DNA of 64,000 bases from positions 8,278,001-8,342,000 of the forward strand of contig JABWDB010000005.1 in the NCBI GenBank assembly GCA_019614645.1. The letters run 5' to 3'. Source of the DNA: Stratiolaelaps scimitus. Taxonomy: Eukaryota > Arthropoda > Arachnida > Mesostigmata > Laelapidae. Shown piece after piece: positions 36,490 through 48,856 of the stretch; position 1 is the stretch's first letter, and the number at the start of each line of letters is the position of its first letter. Under the pieces are notes generated by a model. It was given only the letters and a program-made list of their open reading frames with translations. It made no database searches and was not told the origin of the DNA. Made by a program: the position numbers and the translations under genes.

Positions 36490-37535
36490 GGCATTTATGT
36501 ACTACGCGTTCTATAACATTTGACACTACTTTATTTAGGAGTTCTTTGTCTTTCTTAAGGCCTGAGTTCCATATAGGCCCTGAGTAAGTTATCACTGGTT
36601 CTAAACAATGTCATATATAACTGTGGTTCCCTAACCGTTTTATAAGTAAGATTATTCTGACCTTGTTTTATACACACCTTTTATTAAATTTTTTTTGCGA
36701 GAACTTAAGCATTGTGAAACTGCAGTTCCGAAAATAAACCACTAATGAAATGAAATGAAACTGTAACAGTGCGGAGTATCCAGTATGCACGCTGACTAGC
36801 TCTTAGGGCAACATCTGCTATACGGTCCGAGCATTTTAGATTAGTGGATGTGGCTCTCCTAGTCCGTTGTGACCTGAGTTCTATATTACATATGGTGTAT
36901 TTGGTTAGCGTTTCCGGGCACAAAACGGAGCACTTACCTTTTCTATTGGAAAATCTGGCTCTAACTTTTCTGTCGACTCGTCAGAATCTCCCAATGCCTG
37001 CTGAGGGGCTGGCCGTATAGCTTAATGTCGTCCACATAAATTTCCATTGATACAGAAGGAAGAAGGCTTATGTGAGAGAGAATTTATATACAATATATAC
37101 ATTAAGGTCCTAATGTTGTTCCTTGGGGACACCCCCGGATGTTGCATTTGCGCTTTCTGAAAACTCCTCATTGACGAGTATCCTGAAAATTCGATTGTGT
37201 AGCAAGTCGCTGATCCAGTTCACTGTTAGTTTCCCCGCTCCAAATGACGGAAGCGCTGCGATTAGTATTATGTGCATTAACCTTTCGAATGCAGATTTGA
37301 AGTTGAAGTATTTAGATGTCATAGAAGCACTGCAACGAATTTATCTCTTTGGCCTAGTCGAATTGCGTGTCTATCACAGCTGAAGCACTGCGCTATGGCC
37401 AGGCCGGTGCGCAAATTGGGATTCGCGAATAATTCCTTGGCGGTTGCCATTATCGTAAATTGCTTGTGGTGTAATGCTCTCAAGAAGCTTGCATGGTATT
37501 GCTCGGATTGTTGTTAATAACACCGGCCGCTTGTT
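36490..37535 (-). mobile_element. LINE B reverse transcriptase fragment, interrupted by a foreign tail
   Basis: On the minus strand, across frameshifts, one reads RT motifs in order: RPVLLTTIRAIPCKLLESIT and ESQFAHRPGHSAVLQL (37,530-37,380), FNFKSAFERLMHIILIAALP, KLTVNWISDLLHNRIFRILV, TSGGVP (end at 37,110), IYVDDIKLYGQPLSRHW (catalytic YVDD near 37,045-37,020), and LKCSDRIADVALRASQRAYW with ILRT (to about 36,765). Beyond a 90-base insertion the thumb continues as PVITYSGPIWNSGLKKDKEL (about 36,595-36,530). The motif-A Asp is Asn here (FNF for FDF), and several stops and frameshifts occur, so the element is dead. The YVDD-IKLYG type differs from family A, so this is a different LINE lineage. 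No endonuclease or 3' end is recognised. Confidence 0.8.
36670..36762 (+). mobile_element. short 5'-truncated LINE A 3' tail inserted in LINE B
   Basis: The plus-strand sequence gcgagaacttaagcattgtg followed by aaactgcagttccgaaaataaacc matches the 3' end of the minus-strand copy at 26.9 kb. It finishes in a short (atgaa)n-like tail (36,743-36,760). It sits between two parts of the LINE B reverse transcriptase that are read on the other strand, so it must have inserted later. About 90 bases remain, a typical dead-on-arrival insertion from target-primed reverse transcription. Confidence 0.7.
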
Positions 37536-38837
37536 TTGTTGCTTGATATATAATAATAATATTTTTCAATCTAATTTCGATGAACTTAATAATTATCTGG
37601 GAGTGAGCAAGCCATCTCTAAGTCACAATAGATACGCGTTACCTCTTTGCCACCTCCGAGGGCCACTTTCTACGACACGCCCTTTAAAAGACACAAGCAC
37701 ACACGAGTTTTTCGTGTTCAACTTTTTTCCTCTCTGAACCGGCACTGACACCGAACGATACCTATACAAATATTGCAGTATTCATCCTCCACCCCAATTT
37801 CGTACTATTGATCGCCACCGTCATGCACCTTTTCTCTATATTACCGTCCACTTCTCTGTAGCGTCTCTGTCCAACGGTTCGCCTCGTCAAGAATGAAACC
37901 CTATCTACACACGTCCCCATTGGCTTGTTATCTATTTCTACATTCATTCATAGCTTTCTCATACCGTACACGCCCACACACCGATGCCAACACGTACACA
38001 CACACACACAGACACGGTGTGCGCTTCTCTTATACAGGTATTATCTGTATCTGTTGTTGGCACTACTTTTCATTAGTCACCGGCTATTATTCCTCTCTCT
38101 TTCCTGTCGTCGTTGTCTCTATTCGTCGTCGTCATCATTATCATCGCTCGGTTGTCGCTCGTGTTTGCTTTTTTTTTCTTTCTCGCTCCTAACAATTTTT
38201 AATGAGCCCCTCCTTTGACCGCGCACATGTGTACACCCACCGAGTGTTTGTTACCCATTCTTCATTTCACTGTTCGCAACGGTGAGTAGCTGTACACGAG
38301 GGCTGGCGCGACGCGACGCGGCACGGCGGTAGTGGTTGTACGCGGGCGTAGCGGACATCCCCAACGGCTCTAGTAGGAGGATTCGCCATTCCTCGAATGA
38401 CATGAACAACAACGAAAGCGACTCGTCAACCATCCACTCGCCGTCGTGCTCCTGTCTCGATATCGGATCGTCTCATGTTGACGCAACAACAACAACAACA
38501 CCCGACGATACTCGGTGTCAGAACGAACCCCTCTCGGCTCTTTCTCGCCCTCCTTCTCCGTCGGCCCGTTACACAATATCTCAGCGACCCTCCGCACGCT
38601 GCTGTTTCTTTTGCTGCGGCTGCGGCTGCGGCTGCTGCGGATTCCCCATCACGGTCTCTCCACGAGAGCGTCAGGCAGCCCGCGATACTCGTCTCCGTCA
38701 GGCAAAACTGTCTGTGTTGTTGTTGTTGTTGTTGTTGTCCTCGTTGTCAATTGTTGTTCGGCGGAGTAGGTCGGGTCCGGCAGAGCCTGACATTTCCCTA
38801 CGCCTGCCGGGAAGGTCTCTGGGAGTTCTCTAGTTAG

Positions 38838-38905
38838 TTTGTCCGTCTGTCTGTCAGTGTGTCTGTCTGTATGTCTGCCTGTGTGTCCGTCCGTCTGTCC
38901 CTCTG
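38838..38905. repeat. degenerate (GTCT)n tract
   Basis: Tetranucleotide tract of gtct/gtcc units, next to a (TTG)n run at 38,713-38,738. Both lie in a T-rich, pyrimidine-skewed block that spans about 38.0-39.2 kb. Confidence 0.85.
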
Positions 38906-40585
38906 TCGCCGAAAGTCGCTCTTTTTCTCTAGTTCATCTTCATGTTCGTTCCCGGCTCGGTGCATGTTCTTTCTCGCCTTGGGAGTTCGGGAAGCCCAGG
39001 GTGGGAGGGGAGGGGATTGTGTCGGTGTCTGCCTATCTGTCGCTTGTTCACTCGGTTTGCTAACTCGCCGTTACTATGATTATTATTATTATCTATTTCG
39101 TCGTCGTGGTCGTCGTTGACGTCGTCGTTGTCTCTGTGCCACCGTTGCCGCTGTCTCCGTTCGCGTTGTCGCCGGCCTCGTGCATCATCGTAGTCATTCA
39201 GCTATTCATGCTCGCTCATGCTACTTGTTCATTCATGCCGCCACTCGTGGAGAACATGCCACCAAAACACACACACACACATATATATATATACACGCAC
39301 GGACACGAACTACGATAGGTCACCAGTGTGGTATGCAGTTCCCGCCGTTATATGACGTTTGCCTGAGTTGCGCCGGTGGAAACCAGGAGCCGAGGAAGAA
39401 ATCTGCGCGGGCACCAGAGGGCGACACGACCGTTACGGAACCTGGCACATTTCCTCCCAGCTTATGGGTGTTACAGTCGATGTGGAGCAGCGCAACTTGA
39501 ATGGAAGGCCTAAATGTAGTCTACAAGGGTTCGTTTTCGATGACCCAACCACAGATAGAATATATATATATATATATATATATATAATGTCCTGTAGTAG
39601 CTGCTATAACTGCTCCTAATGCCGCTGCTGTCACCGAACGGACACTAGCGCCCCCTTTCCTTTGAATATCTCGACGGCTCGATACTCGTGCGAGGTGTAC
39701 CTAGGGCTGAGTAACTAAGATCAAGAATGAGCTACGCCGAAACGCAATCTTCTTCCAGGCGGTGTCGTTACTGACAGCGGAGCACAGCCACTGCCAGAGG
39801 TCGACGGTTCCCTCGGCGGTTCCTTCCTTCCTTCCAGCGAGGTTCGTCCACGAGAGAGAGACTGATCGGACAGGGACGGCCGACAGCATCGTTGAACGAA
39901 ACAGTTGAGCACAGTCCGAGCATGGCAAGACAATGCGGCTTCGTTGTTTAACGCCGCCGTGTACGAGGCGCCGGGTGGCGCCATCCTGGCGCCGGCGACG
40001 ATCTCTCTCTCTCTCTCTATCTCTCTTGGTCTTTTTTTCGGTCGGCCAATCCAACGGGCGGCCGGTGTTCCTGTGCATGTCTCTCACGCGTAGGCACGAA
40101 GCACAGAGAACAACAGAGCGTCGGGGACACAACATGGCACGGGGGAAAAGGCCATCACCACCACCGTTCGCCAAACCAGGCAGCTAACCGGCGAAAGGGA
40201 GACGGGACTCGGTGGAGATCCGAGACGAGGGAACTCATAACTGGCCAGGTTTCAACACGAGACACAGACACACACACACACACTGATCAGGGTCGAGAAC
40301 ACAGCGGTGGGGTAACGCCATCGATGTAGGGAACCTATTCCATCGGATGAAACGAACGAATGTATGTGGAAACGAATCGACATTGAATGATTCAAGTGAA
40401 CATAATAGATAGAATACAGTTACAATGTGTTTGTCATTAGGGGCGCGCGGGAGATGGCTCGGTCGAACTTGAAACTCGCATGAACGCTGCTTCAATGGCA
40501 ACTATCAGATCCGACGAAATAATCATGCGGATTTGAGGTAGGATATTGTAGGAAAGGTAAACATGGTCCTGCTGCTTCTGCTGAA

Positions 40586-40639
40586 GGCCTGCTCAAGAGG
40601 ACTTTCAGAATAGCAATTCTGAACCTGCTCAAGAGGACA
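40586..40639. repeat. two-copy short direct repeat
   Basis: The 16-base word gcctgctcaagaggac (40,588) recurs as acctgctcaagaggac (about 35 bases later). A second small duplication, ggcttgaacaga twice, lies at 40,990-41,014. Confidence 0.7.
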
Positions 40640-41495
40640 AAAAGACTAGGCAATGATGTTGAACAAATTCGACATTATTTCCTAGTTTATTATTGTCGTC
40701 ATAAATGTGTAATATATATATATATATATATTCGTAATGTTACGGAGACGTGGCTCTTGGCGGAGAAATCATAGAATTACAATTTGTTGAAGGACGCAGC
40801 AGATTGCTGATGATTCGTGTTTAAACGCGATTATGAACGATTGAGCACGTGCATGGCTGGTTTTGGCCCGTACGTCTGAAGAATCTGAGATCGATTAACC
40901 TTTCCCCCACATCCGATATCTTCTCTTGAGCTCTAGGTCTTGTTTGAATTAAACAGGGTTGTTTGAGTAAAACCGACTACAAACAGATCGGCTTGAACAG
41001 ACTGGCTTGAACAGAATGTATAATATTCACAGATAGTTGCACAGTGACACTTCAATATGCGGTAGACGAGACTTTCCCAAACGGTAAAGACGCCGAAAGA
41101 CAATTGCACGACATTTCAAAATGAGCAGATAATTTAGGATGCTCCTCTCAAATGTAAAGAAAACGAATTTCACAACGTCATTTCTACGAGGGACTTCGTA
41201 GAAATGAGGCTTAGTTTGAGCTAAATTCGGAAGTTTAACATTTAGGTTGACGAAGCTTGACGGCAGTCGATCCGTCATCTTCCAGCACAAGAACCGGCTA
41301 TTTTTGTATAACGCCTACAAAACGCGAAATGACGATCTCCTTGTATTAGTTAATGCTTGACCAAGCATCGGTGGTGGTATCGTAAGTTGCTCACGATAGT
41401 TTTACTGGACTCAGTCAAGAGTCATCTAATCGCTGTATTTGATATCATTGTTAGTTGCAAAGTGAACTAATTCAAAGAAAGGCATCACACCACAG

Positions 41496-41987
41496 ATGAG
41501 TGTGTGCGCCAATTCTAGCAAACACTTGTTCAACGATCAGCCAAACGCACAAACAATGCGAGGTGACCGAGCAACACTATTAGGATCCCGTATATACTTG
41601 TGGCTCGTTGAATTACCACCGTTTGTCTCTGACAAAAATATAACAGCAAGCTTTCCTCGATTCTTGCATCACGAAATTTACATTTCACATAATCTCATAT
41701 CGCCGAAACTCTTAAGAAATAATTACGTTTTCCCAGGCGGAACAAAACCGGAGGAAGAGCAACCCGAAAAGGATGTCCTGCCCACGACGTCTCCTCGAAT
41801 CGACAGTGATGATTATGCCAAGCCAATGTTCGGCAGGTCATTGTGTACCAATGTCATTGTAGCGCCCATTTCGACATATAATCAAGGCGGCAATGGTGGT
41901 AGCTGCGGCGTCGGCGTCAAAGGTGAAATCGTCCTAGAAAAACTCAGAAGACATCGGAGACCGCCGGCCGGCCGACCAAAGGCATGA
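41496..41987 (+). CDS. candidate single-exon ORF, unknown
   Basis: The ATG-to-TGA frame has 163 codons: MSVCANSSKHLFNDQPNAQT, a hydrophobic/aromatic middle (SRIYLWLVELPPFVSD), PEEEQPEKDVLPTTSPRIDS, then NQGGNGGSCGVGVKGEI and a basic end RRHRRPPAGRPKA. It is longer than most chance frames in this non-GC-biased part of the window and has no simple repeats except the Gly stretch. There is no signal peptide and no recognised domain. It could instead be one exon of a larger gene, or chance. Confidence 0.28.
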   Translation: MSVCANSSKHLFNDQPNAQTMRGDRATLLGSRIYLWLVELPPFVSDKNITASFPRFLHHEIYISHNLISPKLLRNNYVFPGGTKPEEEQPEKDVLPTTSPRIDSDDYAKPMFGRSLCTNVIVAPISTYNQGGNGGSCGVGVKGEIVLEKLRRHRRPPAGRPKA

Positions 41988-44269
41988 CTCAACAGAGATG
42001 TTCATGTATCATTGTTTCGGGCTTGTATTTCATTCTCTATCGGTCCCTCCGGAGTCGCTGCCTCTTGTTCAGGCCAATGCGCCACGCCTGCCGGTGTCGC
42101 AAACGACGCCAATGGCTTCAGGGGACCTCCGAGTCACACTCTCCGCGCTGGTATCTGGCTCTATCTGCTACCGGAGGCGTCGGGTGCTTCGCGTCGCGAA
42201 CACATTCGCGGCCGCTGCACTGGTGTAGTGCGGTCGAGAGTCGGCTTCGAGTGCGTCAAAATGCAAGAGCTGCTGCTGCAGCAGTGGCGGTAGCAACAGT
42301 GATGCTGGCTGAAGGTGTCTAACTGTTGGTCATCAGAGGAGGAGGCGGCGGCAGCCCCTTCGGGATAAAGCTCGCCATACTCTGGTGTGCCACCCGCTGT
42401 AAATAACTGTCGACGAAGCCGACATTGCGACTGCGCAATGTGAGGCTGCTGCAAGCGGCAGCAGCAGCAGCGTCTCACTTCGAAGCCAGGTCAACTGTTC
42501 GTAGAGCAACTCAGGTACATATTAGTAATATTATTATTATTCTGTAGAATAAACCCACCGTAAAGCGACCGCAAACCCATTCTATGTTACACCCAGAGCT
42601 GGCGGCGGCGGCGGCCACGGCGGTATCTCGATATCGCTCTGGCTTCCTCCCTTTTCGCAACTCGCTCCGTGTCGCCTGTTCGGGGTGCGTTGGCGAGGTG
42701 TTCAACTGCTTGCGCGCCGGCTACCGCCGTTTGTGTTAGCGGCAAAGAGAAGCGCTAGCTTTCAAGATGTCCGCGCTGATACTAGCGCCTTACTTGCCAG
42801 CACTGTGTGTCTCTTGGTGCTGAGCACCCGCGCTTAACTCTCAAAGCCTTTGACGACGACGGCAGCGGCGGCGGCGGCCGACCAGGTTGACACAGCCCGA
42901 CGCATTGCGACCATACGGCCACAGCAAAGACAGCAGCAGCAGCAGCAATAACAACATCAGCAGCAACCGCACGACGAGCGCCAGCGTTCTGCCTTGTACT
43001 TCTCGTCGTTCGGCTACTGTGGGGACATACTTACGATGGACTCGGTGGCAGGGAGAAGACAAGGCACCACCGCCACCACATCGACACAGCAGTAACCGAC
43101 ACAGCGGCAGCAGCAACAACAGCATCACCATGAGCAACAGCAGCAGCAGCAAAAGCAACATCGGAAGAGACAGAATGGCCAGAACAGAGAATGATGCCGC
43201 GGGAAGGAAGAGGCATCGCTTGCTAGATAACATCGGCGCGATTCGGACGATGTAGTGCACGCTAGCCGACCGGCACAACGGCCGTCTGTGTATGTACCGT
43301 GGTGTGGCTATACTGATGCTGGTGCTGCTGATGCTGCTGCTGATGCTGCTATAGGCATCATGACACACAGGCCACTCAACCAGTAACGGACAGGCGAAGC
43401 CGGTTGGCAGTCAAATTGTGGTCGTTCACTCTTTAGTAATTCTTATTACATCGGGAGTTAGCTTTCTCTCTCTCTCTCTCTCTCTCGCTATCTCTACGAG
43501 AGCGGAGCAGAGCAGATCTGCCTCGAAGCATAGACGAGGTGAAGTGGCGGCGTTGAGTACTCTGTTGCAGTAGTTGTAGCCCCGCCTCAACCGGTTGGTA
43601 GGTAGGTAGGTAGGTATGCCTGAGCGTCTGTCGATCGGGAAAGTACGGGGCCCTCGGTGGAATTGTCGTCTTAGCATGGCATTGGTGCCGGCACGACGTC
43701 ACCGGTCGAATCAACTAGTGTTCGAATCAAGCCCTTGCCAAGGAACCGAAAAGTCTGCTGTGGTCGGCCGGCAAGCAAGGAACAAGAAGGTGCTCTGGCT
43801 GGCTGGCTGGCTTACCAGCCACTTTCACGCCCGTTCATGCGGTCGTGCACCCACCCTCGACCTGATCGAATCAACCAGACTGATCCGGAGAGAGAAAGAG
43901 AGAGAGAGAAGATCTCACGATCACACACGATTCGCCCATGCTAAGGGACTGAGACTGGCCGCCTGTGCCGAGGCGTCAGAATAAGGACTGGGCATAACAA
44001 ATCGAATGCGCTCTTCGTTCTTGAACATACCATGATCGCTCTGGCATCTGCATACGCGGGGCGTGGATGCGCATAATTGTTCGTCACGGAATAATGGTGG
44101 AAATTATCATTTGGTGCTGAATGCATCTCGCCATTCGTGGCCATAGAAACTCGATCGATCGAGGCGGACGATTTTGTCGTCCTCCTTAAGACAAAAAACA
44201 AAGCAAAAATAAACATACTCAAAAAAGCACGGCAAGGACTATGGAAAATCAACAAGATCAAAATCAGTA

Positions 44270-44302
44270 TCACCACCACCACCACCACCACCACCACCAC
44301 CA
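44270..44302. repeat. (CAC)n microsatellite, with a C run nearby
   Basis: About ten CAC/ACC units, followed 150 bases later by a run of about 11 C (44,451-44,461). Confidence 0.9.
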
Positions 44303-46092
44303 GCATCATCGGGTAAAGGTTTATTGGTTTATTTGAGGAGCTGCAATTTCGCAATGCTTAAGCTCTCTTCGATGCTATGCAGCGGGGCCCTTACCTGCAG
44401 CTTCTGGTGTCTATAATAATAAATATCACGAGGAAAGACTAAAAAGAAGCCCCCCCCCCCCGCCAGAGTCAGGACAGGTCGGCTAGACCATGACCAACAG
44501 CACAAGTGATCAAACGTCGCCGATTCGCTGTAGGCTGCTAGTACCAATCTCGGGCATAGGAAACATGGGAGCAGGCACTTGACATAGTCTCCCTGCTCGA
44601 TCCGAGACGAAAGAATAACCCGTAGCGATGGTGGTTCGGTAGCTTTGAGCTTTCGTGGCTGATTCATAAGGACAGCTCGTTCGCGATAGAGCTAAAGTTA
44701 CGGCTCACGGCGACTCTCGATGGGGCGATACTAACGATATTGATGTTGGTTGAAGAAACAAACAAAAAGGGCTTTCAAATGAGAGCGTTGCAGGGCTTTC
44801 GTTCAACTCTCGGAATCAGACGAACGTCGGCGGGTTCCGTGGCGACCTCCGTTTAACTTACTTAGCAAGGAGCTTGCCCAGGAGGACATCAAGTGGCATA
44901 CCTTGGCAGTACCTGAACTCATTCGACCTAGTGTCCAGTATCTGGGTATATGAGCAGTCAACACTAGAGTATAGTTGTCACCTGCAGATTGGTTGATCAA
45001 TGATAAATGTTCACAGCCCAACCTGCTGGACAAATGCTCATAGCTCATAGCTCATTAATGTCTATACATCACACACTGACTTTTACAATATATATATATA
45101 TTAATTAATTTGTTTATGGAGATGATTGGCACACGATGGTCTACTGCTAAGAGGCTGTCAGCCGTTGGCGCTGCGAACAAGAAAGGTTGCATAGCCATTA
45201 AAATTCATTGGGCCAATCTTTCCGTTAATCCGTTGGCACTAGAACCAATCAATGATGAAAGCGCATTGCGTTCTTACCGCGACACTTGCCTAAGCTACTC
45301 TAAATGATGATGATATCAGACACGGGGCTATTGGGTGTACTACAATTTCCACTGCGAGACTTAGGTGTTGGCGTCTCCGTTAGTGAACAAACGATTTGAC
45401 TCTAACTAAAGCCTCGTTACATTTTGATGCAATATTTAAATTGGCATTAAGATTCAAAGTGAAACACGACTTATAATTAGTTGTATACAACCGTTACTTT
45501 AATGGGCAAGATCTCTCCCAGTGTACTAATGCAAAAATTACCCACGCTTAAGAAATGATGAAACTTACCAGGTATTGTTTTTCACATAAACTGTCACATC
45601 ATTCTCTATGAAAATATCAATTGGTGTGAATCAACAAATTTATGAGTAGGGCCTTTGTTTCCGGCCGAACCCCGCCGGTGTGACCTCGTTCTAATATTGT
45701 ATTCAGGTTCTTCAGTAGCAGGTTACATTATTTTAAATTCGAGCGCGAACCGTGTATCTCGTTGTAGCGTACATTAATTTTGTTTCTTCGAGATAAGATT
45801 TCATACTGTCTCGTCCGTGATACCGTTCAAATAAATGACAGCATCCTCCCCCGGCGCCCAAAGTAAAACAATCTGCTATGTAATCTCTACCGCCAAGAGC
45901 CGACGGCTGATGTTACATTTTTGTGCCCTCCTACAGCTGAATTCAGAATTCAGCGGCCCGTTGTGAACGCGCACGTCTGCATAGACAAGATAGATCCGAA
46001 AGATTCATCCTTTGTGACACCCGAGTCAAGGGAGCAGAAACTATGCCAAATCGGCGTCGGCGATCAAAATCATCCTTTTGTATGCAACTTTG

Positions 46093-46133
<41 letters not shown>

Positions 46134-47817
46134 ACAGGAATAAAAGTTGAAAAGAACGGACGCACCCGCTCGTTTACTATTTTTAATCACCAGTTGTCCT
46201 TTCAACTGTTGCATTTGAGAACACCAGTGGTTAACTCTGCAGTAGTTTGAATTGGAATTTTACAAAGCACTCTTCGGCAACGTGAACCGTATTCCTACGC
46301 TACAGCCACTTATCGAAACTCATAGCGGCACAACAATGGCACTCAACGGGTGCAATATATCTACCTCCTGCATCTTGAAACACTGATCCTGAACAAACAC
46401 GAGTTTCGTCGACGAAACGTCGAAGTCATTTCGATATAAGCAGCAAGCAACACATTCATAGGCGATATTTTCTATTCTACCTATAGCGTTATCATTCTCA
46501 CTGGCGGGCCATTTGGCACCTGTAATCACTGGCTATGATATATATATAAAAGTCAGTCTGAAAATCCATTGCACTTTCATCCATGTAGAGATACTCTGAG
46601 CTGCTCGAGTTCTCGGTGACAGCTGACCCGCCACCCCCTGACGCTCTGTTATCCTGTGCGACAGAGAGAGAGAGAGAGACGAAAAACTCGTGGCAGTGTC
46701 CTGCCCGTTCGTTTCTATTTCTCTTCAAAGCGTTAGCCCTGCTGCGGTCAGATCATTAGGGCTGCGGCGGCCGCGACAGCTCCAAATCGCACGTTCCTGT
46801 GGCTGGTCTGCGCCATTTTGAGTGTGCGTGCTCGTCTGTTGGGCAGGCTGTTGTGAGCGGCAGATGAGCACTGGAACAGACCGTGAACGAGGAAATCCTG
46901 AGGAGTCATTCCCTAAAATTTCATCATATGTGGCACGTTGGAGTGTGATCAGAGCATTTCGGAGCAAGCGAACGATCGGGAACGATAGCCAAGCTGTACG
47001 CTATGCGTTCGCGGGTGGCTTTCAGAGAAGAATACATACGAACAGCAAGACGAAAGAAATCACATTAAGCATCCCGAATTTATTTTATTTTTCTATTAGT
47101 TATCTGTACTGTGTAGCATCAAACAGGGTGATAATAAACGCGATATATATGATTGCTTTTTGACGCAAAGTCGGATCTATACTTATATGAAGCCATTGAG
47201 ATGAAATATTATCTATTTTTTTTTCGTTAGAGTTTTAAGTGCAGACCTCCTGCTGCAAGCAGCAACAGCAACCTGCTTGTCGGAGGGGTTATATCTTACC
47301 GTTTGTAATGGAAACATTCGTAGCTATTCAGCGCAAGATTCCTTTAGGATAAACATCGACGATAGTACATCGGACAACACAAATCCGTCTAACAATTGAA
47401 TTATGCTTCTATTATCTATTTTCTATTTCTCTTCCGTTCAAAACCTCGGAGATCAGTGCTAGGTCAAACGCTAGTTCAAGGCAAATAAATTTATAAAATG
47501 CATCGAAGTCACTCGGGAGCTCACTCAGTTGTGTGTGCACTTGCTGTGTTCTCACCGACATAGCGTAGCTCCAACACCCCCCAATTAGCACGCTTCACAT
47601 ATATAGTCGTCATAACTATTATAATCTCATGTGCAATTTCACAAGGCCTATCATATGCGATGGATTCTCGTCATACCGTCAACGTTCCCCGGCGCGCGCG
47701 AGCAAGCCAGCAATATTCACTGTGTTATCACGTGCAACCCAACGTTGCTCGCCATCTCAGTCGGTCAGCACATGGCGGAAATACGGATCGAACGCTCTCT
47801 CAGAGCAGCGTACCGTC

Positions 47818-47884
47818 GCTAGCTGTGCAGTGTTCGAGAAACTCGTCGATTGTTGCTAACTGTGCAGCGTTCGAGAAACTCGCG
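47818..47884. repeat. two-copy 37-bp direct repeat
   Basis: The sequences gctagctgtgcagtgttcga (47,818) and gctaactgtgcagcgttcga (47,855), both continuing gaaactcg, are 37 bases apart. The period is not a multiple of three, so the copies read alike only in different frames. Confidence 0.85.
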
Positions 47885-48856
47885 CAAGCAGGCATTCGAA
47901 ATTCGACGGTGGATAGGAAACTCAACATGGTGAGACCGCACTGGAGAATAGTGCCTCGTATGAGTCTCGGCCCGCATTCAACGGGTGTACGCGTGAGTGT
48001 ATTTTACAGAACAAACATCATCACCATGAATGTTTCTCCGGCGTGTTTGACAGAGCACGAGTTTGTTGTGGTTGTTGCGAGTAGCCTATTTCTTGTCCAT
48101 TCACTTAACCAACCATCATTCATCGCGGCGATGTTGCGCAGCACTGGTGTTCGAATAGTTGTTTCGTCTGAACAAGTGGCCATGTTCATATGATTCTTAA
48201 TAGGCATCCATTGGCATCACGACACGACACAGGCATCATATGATGCGCAGTGGTTCTGTCAGAGGTTGAAGCGTACACAATGCTGAACTGCCGGCTGTCA
48301 GAGGTGGTGGAGTTCATTGTTGGGATTCTTGTGGAGCCATAAATACCATAATATTATTATATATATATATACCTGTGTATCGGAAAGAGCAAACAATCTT
48401 GCATAGCGTACGCGTTTACGAGTTCGTTTTCTGTCCGTAATTAGGCTTTATTTGGGTCCTTCTCCGCCGAATACTTTTGCACTCCAAGGAATTCCCTTAG
48501 GGCATTTTGTCGTATAGACACACACACATATATACATTAGATAGGAGTTATTCGCCGTAGTGCGACCAAATATCTCAGATAGCTCCACTGTGATCTATTC
48601 TGCAGATTCCAATCTCGCCTATTCCATGGGAGCTTTATGTGCCAAGTCGTTCCAGCATGTTAATGCCTCGAGTTTATCAAAGTAATGAACGATATGAACG
48701 AGTACGTGCATATTCCACAGGCCACTTTTGTCGGTGACTCGCAGTCTTATCGCCGTCAAAATAAATTGTCATGAGCTCTTCCCCACTTACACGGCTCATT
48801 GACTTCGAGAATCGCATAACTTCTTCATATATTGATGATCTATTTTTGAATTTCAG

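Larger units (their letters stand above)
37740..41490. other. pyrimidine-skewed and repeat-rich sequence
   Basis: The block 38.0-39.2 kb is strongly T/C-skewed on the plus strand with TTG, GTC and GTCT tracts, and translations are Leu/Ser/Val-rich in all frames. TA runs lie at 39,558-39,586 and 40,711-40,730, and a TC run at 40,002-40,025. No gene was recognised. Confidence 0.6.
41990..48850. other. anonymous sequence with CAG/CTG islands
   Basis: A GC-rich island at 42,050-43,350 has dense CAG/CTG tracts whose translations are Ser/Asn/Gln-rich on the plus strand and Leu-rich on the minus strand. A CT run lies at 43,464-43,487, the CAC tract at 44,270, a (TA)n at 46,096-46,125 and a GA run at 46,662-46,679. 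No gene was recognised. Confidence 0.6.

Noticed and set aside
37893..39318. Several plus-strand frames rich in Leu, Ser and Val
   Set aside because: The region is pyrimidine-skewed with TTG, GTC and GTCT tracts, so all three frames give hydrophobic low-complexity translations.
42841..43368. Leu-rich 175-codon minus-strand frame that looks like a membrane protein
   Set aside because: The Leu runs are the complement of CAG tracts; the plus strand is open as a Ser/Asn/Gln-rich frame over the same bases.
44803..45048. Minus-strand frame checked as another LINE fragment
   Set aside because: No reverse transcriptase or endonuclease motif could be read in any frame.
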